Assembly (NCBI GenBank): GCA_017613535.1
Contig: JAGADO010000100.1
Span: 1 to 38,388 of the forward strand
DNA from: Clostridia bacterium
GTDB lineage: Bacteria; Bacillota; Clostridia; UBA1212; UBA1255
Direction of reading: 5' to 3'
DNA: 38,388 nucleotides
The translations under genes were made by a program, and so were the position numbers. Shown here one piece after another: positions 32,494 through 38,388 of this stretch (positions within the stretch are counted from its first letter, which is position 1; every line of letters begins with the position of its first letter). The notes beneath the pieces are model-generated. The model searched no databases. It was not told where the DNA came from and saw only the letters and a program-made list of their open reading frames with translations.

Positions 32494-35127
32494 ATGCTGA
32501 AAATCACTGAAATACTGCTTGACGGTACACCGCTCGAAAAGACGGCCAGGTACCGCCTGACTTCGCTGCGTCATCCCGTTTTCGGCTGGAGGGCCGAGAG
32601 CGATAAAGGCGACAATCACGCTGTATCGTTCCGCCTGACCGTATCGTCACTTGACGGCCTGATCTGGGATTCGGGCGAGCGAAAAGGCGATATCAGATGC
32701 AGGTATACAGGGCCGGAATTGCCCGCATTCACCGAACTTTACGTGCATGTCGAGATCACCGACGTGTACGGCGAAACGGCCGAACGCGACGAATGGTTCT
32801 ACAGCTTCGCATCATTGACCGGGCCCGATTTTCCGTGGATAAAAGCTGAAAACACAACAAAGCGCAGACCTGTTAAATTCACTAAAAAACTTACGCTGGG
32901 CGAAGTCCCTGAGCACGCGATGGCGCTGTATTGCGGCATCGGTTACGCTACTTTTTACGTGAACGGCATCCGCATCAGCGGGGCGCGGCTGGACCCCGAA
33001 TTCACCGATTTCAGCAAGCGCTGCGGGTACGTGTTCGAGGAAGGCTTCGAGTCGCTGCTGAGGGAGGGTGACAACGAAATTTCGTTCGTCGTTGCCGACG
33101 GCTACCGTAATTTCGACAGTCCGTTCCTGATCGGCGAGCTGGGCTTCCCGCGCCCTCGTTTTGACGGCGACAATATGCTCAGTGCTAAGCTTGTTTTGTC
33201 CGGTTCGCACGGTTCCGAAACTACCGTGCTGACAGGCGAGGGCTGGCAATGGTCTTATACGAATATCGTTTCTTCTAGCGTCTACGACGGCGAGACGTAC
33301 GATGCCCGGATCGGTGCGGACGGTGCCGGGTCCGAGCTCTTCGATGCGGTGGTTTGCGACCGTCCGTGCGAGAAAGCGGAGGTAATGACGATACCGCCCG
33401 TAACGGCGCAGGAAGTGTATAAACCCGTGGATTTATTCACTGTCAGATCGGCAGGCGGGAACGGTCCTGAAAACGGCTCAGGCACGCTTTCGGACGTCGA
33501 ATACGTCGTAGACTTCGGGCAGAATATTGCCGGCGTCGCGCGCCTGATCCTTCCCGCTGATCCGGAGCCCGGAAGAACGATAACACTGCGTTTTTCGGAA
33601 GTGCTTGACGACGATTTCAGACTGTACACGGCGCCTCTTCGCAAGGCTTTAGCGACTGACGTTTACGTGTGCGCTGGCGACGGAAACGACGGTGATTTCT
33701 GGCAGCCTGAGTATACTTATCACGGCTTCCGCTACTGCTCTGTTTCGGGTTACGGCGACGTGCTCACGGCCGATAAGATCATGGCGGTCGCGCTTTATAC
33801 CGACCTCAATGCGAACGGCGATTTCCGCTGCGGCAGCCCCGCTTTAAACGCGCTTCATAAGGCGTGCGTGCAGACCGAAAAAGCAAATATTCATTCGATA
33901 TTCACTGATTGCCCTCAGCGTGACGAACGCATGGGCTGGATGAACGACGCCACCGTACGCTTCGAAGAAACGCCTTACAACTTTGAAATCGACCGCATGT
34001 ATCCGAAGGTCGTTGACGACATCTGCGACGCGCAGGACGAGGCGGGAAGGATAACGTGCACCGCGCCGTTTGTCATCGGTTCACGCCCGGCCGACCCGGT
34101 TTGTTCGTCGTTCCTTGTCGCCGGTTACGAATATTTTGCGCGCACGGGTGACGTTTCGTTCGTCTCCGCGCATTACGATAACTGGCGCCGCTGGGAAGAG
34201 TTTTTGCTGTCGCGCTCTGTGAATTTTATCGTCGATTATTCATATTACGGCGACTGGGCAGGTCCGGCGATCAGCTGCAATTCGATGGAGGATGCGCGCT
34301 CTGCGTCAACGCCCGGTATCCTGATGTCTACCGGTTTTTCGTACCTCAACTGCGTGCTGCTCGCCCGATTCGCAGGTGCGCTCGGCCTGACCGGCGACGT
34401 GGGCAAGTGGCTTAATCTGAGCCGCGAGATCCGCAGTGCTTTTCTGGCCAGGTGGTTTGATGCTGATTCGGGCAAGGTCGCTACCGGTTCACAGGGCTGC
34501 CAGACGTTTGCTCTGAAGCTCGGCCTGGTGCCTCCGGAGTGCCGCGCCAAGGCGTTCGACGTGCTCGTGCGCGACGTTTCTGACAACGGCTTTAAGCTGA
34601 CGACGGGGAACCTGAATTCGCGCTATATTTTCGACGTTCTGACCGAGTCGGGTTCGGTGGATGCGGCAATGCGTATCTTGCTCGATGAGTCTTATCCGGG
34701 CTACGGTTTCATGCTTGAGAACGGCGCGACAACGATCTGGGAGCGTTTTGAGCTTAAGAAAGATCCGGGCATGAATTCGCACAACCACCCGATGTACGCG
34801 AGCGTCGATCGCTGGTTTTACGCATATATTCTCGGCATAAGAGCTGATGATTCATCGCTGGATCCCGTCAACTGCAGCAAGTCCGGTTCCGCCCTTAAGT
34901 CCGACCTTTGCGGCCGCAGCTATGTCGTGAAGCCGTATTTCCCCGAGGGACTGCTGAGTGCCCAGGGCTGGTTTATGACTCCTGCGGGCAAGCTTTCCGT
35001 GCGCTGGAGGCGTTCTTATGGCAAGACTCAGCTTTCTGTGAGCGTGCCTTTCGGTGCCTGGTGCCTGATCGAGGCGGGGCCCGTCAACGAGCACGTCGGT
35101 TCCGGGGAGCATGTGTATATCTTTTGA
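32494..35127 (+). CDS. Alpha-L-rhamnosidase, GH78 family, cytoplasmic
   Basis: 877 residues from ATG 32494, which has AAAGAGG about 8 bases upstream; a GTG at 32473 is in frame but lies before this ribosome site. The GH78 layout is complete: N-terminal beta domains, YVVDFGQNIAGVARL, DCPQRDERMGWMND (D472, E478, D485: the conserved acidic triad with E478 as expected general acid), NGATTIWERF (E750), and a C-terminal beta domain. The block NHPMYASVDRWFYAYILGI replaces the more usual NHYAYGSIQEWMY. There is no signal peptide, so it acts on imported substrates. It is the last gene of the cupin-XRE and lipoprotein operon. Sequence differs clearly from the GH78 at 2557, so substrate preference may differ. 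Confidence 0.93.
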   Translation: MLKITEILLDGTPLEKTARYRLTSLRHPVFGWRAESDKGDNHAVSFRLTVSSLDGLIWDSGERKGDIRCRYTGPELPAFTELYVHVEITDVYGETAERDEWFYSFASLTGPDFPWIKAENTTKRRPVKFTKKLTLGEVPEHAMALYCGIGYATFYVNGIRISGARLDPEFTDFSKRCGYVFEEGFESLLREGDNEISFVVADGYRNFDSPFLIGELGFPRPRFDGDNMLSAKLVLSGSHGSETTVLTGEGWQWSYTNIVSSSVYDGETYDARIGADGAGSELFDAVVCDRPCEKAEVMTIPPVTAQEVYKPVDLFTVRSAGGNGPENGSGTLSDVEYVVDFGQNIAGVARLILPADPEPGRTITLRFSEVLDDDFRLYTAPLRKALATDVYVCAGDGNDGDFWQPEYTYHGFRYCSVSGYGDVLTADKIMAVALYTDLNANGDFRCGSPALNALHKACVQTEKANIHSIFTDCPQRDERMGWMNDATVRFEETPYNFEIDRMYPKVVDDICDAQDEAGRITCTAPFVIGSRPADPVCSSFLVAGYEYFARTGDVSFVSAHYDNWRRWEEFLLSRSVNFIVDYSYYGDWAGPAISCNSMEDARSASTPGILMSTGFSYLNCVLLARFAGALGLTGDVGKWLNLSREIRSAFLARWFDADSGKVATGSQGCQTFALKLGLVPPECRAKAFDVLVRDVSDNGFKLTTGNLNSRYIFDVLTESGSVDAAMRILLDESYPGYGFMLENGATTIWERFELKKDPGMNSHNHPMYASVDRWFYAYILGIRADDSSLDPVNCSKSGSALKSDLCGRSYVVKPYFPEGLLSAQGWFMTPAGKLSVRWRRSYGKTQLSVSVPFGAWCLIEAGPVNEHVGSGEHVYIF

Positions 35128-35163
35128 TTTGATTCCTTGCTGATTATTTGAGTATATGGAGGT

Positions 35164-35541
35164 ATACGGCCACATTTCGTATCTTCGGCGATTGTGGCCG
35201 TATGAATTGGATACGGCGCACGGCCACAAACGTAGATTTCCTTAAATGCGGCCGTGCTTAAGCGGGGCGGTATACGGCCACATTCCGCCTTTTCATCGAT
35301 TGTGGCCGTATGAATTGGACACGACGCACGGCCACAAACGGAGATTTCCTTAAATGCGGCCGTGCTTTTACTTGGAGGTATACGGCCACATTCCGCCTTC
35401 TCATCGATTGTGGCCGTATGAATTAGACACGACGCACGGCCACAAACGAAGATTTTCTTAAATGCGGCCGTGCTTAAGCTTGGAGGTATACGGCCACATT
35501 TCGTATCTTCGGCGATTGTGGCCGTATGGATCGGGCTCAGC
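35164..35541. repeat. Hairpin array 1: seven 40-nt hairpins at 54-bp period
   Basis: Alternating hairpin A (ATACGGCCACA, 18-base loop, TGTGGCCGTAT) and hairpin B (GCACGGCCACA, 18-base loop, TGCGGCCGTGC), separated by 14-base linkers; 54 + 54 = 108 bases per AB unit. Hairpins start at 35164, 35218, 35272, 35326, 35380, 35434 and 35488. B hairpins here have one internal A/C mismatch that is absent in array 2. Linkers after A1-A3 are GAATTGGATACGGC or GAATT(G/A)GACACGAC; the linker after A4 (35528-35541) is GGATCGGGCTCAGC, the array-2 type. The array stops exactly where the next B hairpin should begin. The gap 35128-35536 holds nothing else; the final linker supplies the stop codon of the RluA-type gene. 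Confidence 0.95.
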
Positions 35542-36220
35542 ACTCCGTTCCTTGCTCAATAGCGTATGCGAAAGGGATCTCAAACCTCATCTTTTCTCCG
35601 TTGACCGGGTGCGGAAACAAAAGGGAAGTCGCCGCCAGGGCGATGGGAGGGTAATTGTCCGCCGCGCCGTATTTCCGGTCGCCTAAGACAGGCATCCCGC
35701 GTGACGCGAACTGCACACGGATCTGATGCGTGCGGCCGGTCTCCAGGCGAATGCGCACATGCGAAATCAGGGAATTGACACCGGCGCCCGGAACAGGCAC
35801 GGTTTCGATTGTCCGGTAATTCAGCACGGCGCGCTTCACACCCTTGCGCTCGCGCTTCACAACGAACACCTTGGACGAACGCGTATCGCGAAACAGCAGA
35901 TCCTCGAGCTTGCCCTCGGGTTCATCCGGCACACCGTGGACCCATGCATCGTATTCCTTATCGAACAGGCCGTTGGCGACCGAGGCGCTGAGGGCGGCAG
36001 CGGCGCTCTTCGTGAGGGCGTAAACCATGATGCCCTCGGTATCACGGTCAAGGCGGTGGACGGGGAAGATTTCGTTGACGTGCAGCGCGTCGAGAAGAAG
36101 CGCGGGGAAGGAGCGGTCGGAACCGGGCGAGAGCTCGCTGAGAAAGCCGCGGGGCTTGACGGCGACAATAATCGCGCTGTCGCGGTGGAGAATATTTAAA
36201 TTCGCGTTATCCGTTGACAT
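35537..36220 (-). CDS. RluA-family pseudouridine synthase
   Basis: Converts specific uridines to pseudouridine in rRNA or tRNA. At 227 residues it is a short form lacking the N-terminal S4 domain. The catalytic motif HRLDRDTEG carries D58. The family blocks VVAVKPRGFLS-like N-terminus, LETGRTHQIRVQFASRGMPVLGDRKYG and SLLFPHPVNGEKMRFEIP are intact. Which RNA position is modified cannot be told. The ribosome site GGAGGGACGGAA precedes ATG 36220, and the start codon overlaps the -35 box of the divergent tRNA-Leu promoter. The stop codon TGA (35537-35539) and last Cys codon lie in or beside the terminal linker of hairpin array 1, so the array abuts the reading frame. Confidence 0.93.
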   Translation of the reverse strand: MSTDNANLNILHRDSAIIVAVKPRGFLSELSPGSDRSFPALLLDALHVNEIFPVHRLDRDTEGIMVYALTKSAAAALSASVANGLFDKEYDAWVHGVPDEPEGKLEDLLFRDTRSSKVFVVKRERKGVKRAVLNYRTIETVPVPGAGVNSLISHVRIRLETGRTHQIRVQFASRGMPVLGDRKYGAADNYPPIALAATSLLFPHPVNGEKMRFEIPFAYAIEQGTEC

Positions 36221-36243
36221 TTCCGTCCCTCCGGGTGTAAAAT
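36214..36243 (+). promoter_or_regulatory. Promoter of tRNA-Leu
   Basis: TTGACA (36214-36219), an 18-base spacer and TAAAAT (36238-36243). Transcription would begin about 36250, a few bases before the tRNA. The -35 box overlaps the RluA-type start codon on the other strand. Confidence 0.75.
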
Positions 36244-36253
36244 AATCAGCGAT

Positions 36254-36338
36254 GCTGATGTGGCGAAATCGGCAGACGCAATGGACTTAAAATCCATCGG
36301 ACCTAAAATCCGTACCGGTTCAAGTCCGGTCATCAGCA
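36254..36338 (+). tRNA. tRNA-Leu, anticodon UAA
   Basis: 85 nt. Acceptor stem GCTGATG (36254-36260) pairs with CATCAGC (36331-36337), then discriminator A. D-loop GGCAGACGC, anticodon stem ATGGA / TCCAT around loop CTTAAAA (anticodon TAA), a long variable arm CGGACCTAAAATCCG typical of class II tRNA, and a GGTTCAAGTCC T-arm. CCA is not encoded. It reads UUA (and UUG by wobble). Confidence 0.96.
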
Positions 36339-37486
36339 CTCCCGGCGGGACTCGAGCCCGCCGGTTTTTTATTGCCGCGGTCCCGCCTGATCTTCAAAAA
36401 CAGCCTTACGGTCCGGATGCCATCCTTTTCGTTGACAACGCCCCGCCCGTCCGGCCCGGGATCCACCAGCTTGAATCCGGCTTTCAAATAAAAATCCAGA
36501 GCAGTCGGCTCGGCATTGACCGTCAAGCCGCCCGCCTCGCTCATTGACGCCGCCATTTCCACGAGCCGCGTGGCGATGCCTTTTCTGCGGTATTTTTCGT
36601 CAACAAACAACAGCGATATATGCGTTTTTTCGTTGTTTACGGCCAATACTCCGACGGTGCGGCCTCTGACGTCGTCAACGGCTTCGATGTACCGGAAGGT
36701 GGGGAAGATGCGCGCGCTTTCGAGGAAACCCGCGAACGTGGCCTTGCCCTCATCGCTGTAGTGCGGCGCGAGCGACCAGTCAAACACGTTTTTTACGAAC
36801 TCCAGCTGCGGCGCCGGATCTGCGTCTTCCGCTAAAACCCTGTAAACGATGCGCGAATGCTCCTTGTTCACATTGTACGGCGTCCCTCCGCGTTTGCACG
36901 ATTCGAACACGAAATAACCGCCTTCCGCCTCCTTGACCCTGACTCCTCCGAACACAGCGGTCAACTTATTTTTGTACCATTCGAGCCTTTTCGTGACCAT
37001 GAAAAGCTGTCCGCCGATACGAAGGTGCGCAAAAGCCCCTTCGATGAATTTCTTCGCGACCGCGAAGTCTGTGTGGTACGGCGGGTTGGACAATATCTTG
37101 CTGAAGTCTTTTCGTTCGATAGCGTCAAATCCGTCCGAAACGGTCGCCTGCGTGCGGCTGAGTTCTTCCTCCGTGAGGTTTCGTTCTGCGTTTTCGCGCG
37201 CCGTTTCGACCGCCTGCGGGTCAACGTCCGTCATTACTACCTGCGCGCCCCTGACCGCGGCTGTGAGCCCGACAACGCCCGTTCCGCACCCCAGATCGAG
37301 TACCACGTCTTCGCCCGAAATCTCGCACGCGTCAAGCATCGCCGCGGTGCCTCTGTCAACGTCTTTGGGGGAGAAGAGGGCAGGGGTGCTTTTGATATTC
37401 AGCACGCGTTTTGTATCTGATCCATCCTTACATTCGATGCTGTAAGTGTATGTGAATGTGTTTCTGTTCGTGTTTCCGTCGTTCAT
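36320..37486 (-). CDS. Fusion of RsmC-like methyltransferase and GNAT acetyltransferase domains
   Basis: 388 residues, two enzyme domains. Residues about 25-205 are an MTS/RsmC-type methyltransferase: SAM motif VLDLGCGTGVVGL (62-74), acidic TDVDP after strand 2, and the catalytic NPPYH (134-138), a motif of enzymes methylating an exocyclic amino group, such as guanine N2 in 16S rRNA. Residues about 225-368 are a GNAT domain with the acetyl-CoA loop DEKYRRKGIATRL (296-308) and the late FYLKAGFKL. A link to ribosome modification is plausible. The tail (about 372-388) is encoded by the tRNA terminator and the tRNA 3' half on the opposite strand, so the last residues may be unimportant. The ribosome site is weak (CAGGA); it follows the XRE gene by 18 bases. 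Confidence 0.88.
   Translation of the reverse strand: MNDGNTNRNTFTYTYSIECKDGSDTKRVLNIKSTPALFSPKDVDRGTAAMLDACEISGEDVVLDLGCGTGVVGLTAAVRGAQVVMTDVDPQAVETARENAERNLTEEELSRTQATVSDGFDAIERKDFSKILSNPPYHTDFAVAKKFIEGAFAHLRIGGQLFMVTKRLEWYKNKLTAVFGGVRVKEAEGGYFVFESCKRGGTPYNVNKEHSRIVYRVLAEDADPAPQLEFVKNVFDWSLAPHYSDEGKATFAGFLESARIFPTFRYIEAVDDVRGRTVGVLAVNNEKTHISLLFVDEKYRRKGIATRLVEMAASMSEAGGLTVNAEPTALDFYLKAGFKLVDPGPDGRGVVNEKDGIRTVRLFLKIRRDRGNKKPAGSSPAGSADDRT
36342..36370 (+). terminator. Terminator of tRNA-Leu
   Basis: CCGGCGGG (36342-36349) and CCCGCCGG (36357-36364) form a perfect 8-bp stem with a 7-base loop, followed by six Ts. It lies inside the last codons of the convergent methyltransferase-GNAT frame. 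Confidence 0.93.
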
Positions 37487-37504
37487 GGTGTAATTAAATC
37501 CTGC

Positions 37505-37861
37505 TTACCTGTCTTGAAGTTTTGCAACAAGCGTGTGATCCTGGCTGATCAGATAGATGAGATTTCGCGCGGTGGGGGAATGGTTTGACTTTCCGGTTTC
37601 CCATGCTTCGACAGTCCTGGTCGAAACTCCGAGCACATACGCGAACGACTTTTGCGTCAGATTCAGGCACTTTCTCGTCGCGGCAACGTTCACGTCTGGC
37701 AGGCTTCTTTTTCGTGCGTATGTCGCTGCTCTGGCTGTGCCTTTTTCGTACGCAAGCGCTTCCTCAAGCCCTGACATGACGCTGGAAAAGAGGTCAACAC
37801 CTTCAAAGTTTTTCTCGATTTCTTTCTCAGAAAGACTGCTGCTAAATTTTGCTTTGGACAT
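37505..37861 (-). CDS. XRE/HigA-like antitoxin-type regulator, no toxin partner seen
   Basis: 118 residues. The C-terminal HTH (about 58-110) reads VNVAATRKCLNLTQKSFAYVLGVSTRTVEAWETGKSNHSPTARNL, close to NadS/HigA-2-type antitoxins, with the conserved RKRSLPDVNVAATR lead-in. Such genes normally follow a RelE/HigB-type toxin gene, but upstream there are only 29 bases, a promoter and the hairpin array. The antitoxin therefore appears orphaned. A GGAG ribosome site precedes the ATG. It is probably co-transcribed with the methyltransferase-GNAT gene and autoregulated via the palindrome in its promoter. Confidence 0.88.
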   Translation of the reverse strand: MSKAKFSSSLSEKEIEKNFEGVDLFSSVMSGLEEALAYEKGTARAATYARKRSLPDVNVAATRKCLNLTQKSFAYVLGVSTRTVEAWETGKSNHSPTARNLIYLISQDHTLVAKLQDR

Positions 37862-37890
37862 GAATGTTACTCCTTGGTTTTTGTGACAAA

Positions 37891-37919
37891 ATTATATACG
37901 ATTTTATCGTACATGTCAA
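37891..37919 (-). promoter_or_regulatory. Consensus promoter with palindromic operator in its spacer
   Basis: On the minus strand TTGACA (37914-37919), exactly 17 bases and TATAAT (37891-37896), both perfect consensus. The spacer contains the palindrome TACGAT-AAA-ATCGTA (37897-37911), well placed for an autorepressor such as the adjacent XRE protein. Start of transcription near 37884. Confidence 0.9.
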
Positions 37920-37925
37920 TTCCTT

Positions 37926-38388
37926 CAGGCTGTGCTTTAACTCAGTGGTATACGGCCACATTCCGCTTTTCCGCTGATTGCGGCCGTATGGATCGGACTC
38001 GGCGCACGGCCACAAAAGGCGATATACTTAAATGTGGCCGTGCTTTCATTCGGCGGAATACGGCCACATTCCGACTTTTCATCGATTGTGGCCGTATGGA
38101 TCGGGCTCAGCGCACGGCTACAAACGGCGATATACTCAGATGTGGCCGTGCTTAACAGGAGATGGATACGGCCACATTCATCCTTTTCATCGATTGTGGC
38201 CGTATGAATCGGGCTCAGCGCACGGCCACAAACGTCGATATACTCAAATGTGGCCGTGCTTAACAGCGGCGGTATACGGCCACATTCCGCCTTTTCATCT
38301 ATTGTGGCCGTATGGATCGGGCTCAGCGCACGGCCACAAACGTCGATATACTCAGATGTGGCCGTGCTTAACAGGAGATGGATACGGC
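37926..38388. repeat. Hairpin array 2: same 54-bp-period repeat, runs off the window
   Basis: It begins with a decayed right arm of hairpin B (37926-37936, 8 of 11 bases matching) and a 14-base linker. Then A hairpins start at 37951, 38059, 38166 and 38274, with B hairpins between, and the next A begins at 38382. Linkers are of the GGATCGGGCTCAGC type; one base is missing at 38100, giving one 107-base unit. B arms here read GCACGGCCACA / TGTGGCCGTGC and pair fully, apart from one copy with a C-to-T change (GCACGGCTACA, 38115) that still allows G-U pairing. Same orientation as array 1. Apart from the promoter, 37862-38388 holds no gene. Confidence 0.95.

Noticed and set aside
35028-35543. Minus-strand open frame of 171 codons with a 36-residue repeat
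   Set aside because: It is the translation of the 108-base hairpin unit, which is a multiple of three. It has no ribosome site, overlaps two real genes, and the other array does not keep the same frame because of a one-base deletion.
37874-38155. Plus-strand open frame through hairpin array 2
   Set aside because: It is repeat-driven, starts inside the promoter of the XRE gene on the other strand and ends inside a hairpin arm.
35164-38388. CRISPR array
   Set aside because: There are no unique spacers: loops and linkers recur between units, and no cas genes are present.
35164-38388. Integron attC array
   Set aside because: Hairpins lack the attC core GTT/AAC boxes, lie in tandem without cassettes between them, and no integrase gene is seen.

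Overview
The window looks like a chromosomal segment of a Bacillota-type bacterium, probably an uncultured Clostridia-like anaerobe from a gut or plant-degrading community. The support is indirect: folate-dependent TrmFO next to topA, a FakB/FakA fatty-acid kinase pair, lipoprotein signal peptides, purine-rich AGGAGG-type ribosome binding sites, consensus TTGACA/TATAAT promoters, and several glycosidases without signal peptides. Genus cannot be fixed from the sequence alone.

Layout. 1-8264 (+): the 3' part of topA, trmFO, a GH78 alpha-L-rhamnosidase, a lipoprotein amidase, a DUF2927-like lipoprotein and metK, mostly overlapping or nearly touching. 8277-12423 (-): Lrp-type regulator, PLP aminotransferase and a divergent GH78-family enzyme, an operon with 4-base overlaps. 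12611-14826: an unrecognised 536-residue protein (+) that overlaps tail to tail with a membrane-anchored XRE regulator (-). 15107-17803 (+): DegV/FakB and DAK2/FakA. 17810-24467 (-): a seven-gene operon of cupin-XRE regulator, potABCD, a TPR protein and a DUF4037 nucleotidyltransferase-like protein, with a clear promoter and a three-half-site operator. 24737-35127 (+): a GH36-like galactosidase, a 518-bp inverted-repeat element, a duplicated-domain surface protein, a second cupin-XRE regulator, a 1008-residue lipoprotein and a third GH78 enzyme. 35164-38388: two arrays of a 54-bp-period hairpin repeat enclosing an RluA-type pseudouridine synthase, tRNA-Leu(UAA), a methyltransferase-GNAT fusion and an orphan XRE antitoxin-like gene.

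Functional theme. Three GH78 proteins, one GH36-like enzyme, two cupin-XRE regulators and two large exported proteins suggest use of rhamnose- and galactose-containing glycans or glycosides. The glycosidases carry no signal peptide, so imported oligosaccharides are the likely substrates. No sugar transporter is in the window; the only ABC system is the polyamine-type potABCD.

The most unusual content is non-coding. (1) An element at 26435-26952 has long terminal inverted repeats and four hairpins, each exactly 36 nt, with compensating base changes. (2) Two arrays at 35164-35541 and 37926-38388+ are built from alternating 40-nt hairpins and 14-nt linkers. The first array stops, and the second resumes, inside what would be a single hairpin, so the 2.4-kb gene block between them looks embedded in one array. 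(3) A GGCAAAT-type repeat lies immediately upstream of, or overlaps, three separate promoters.
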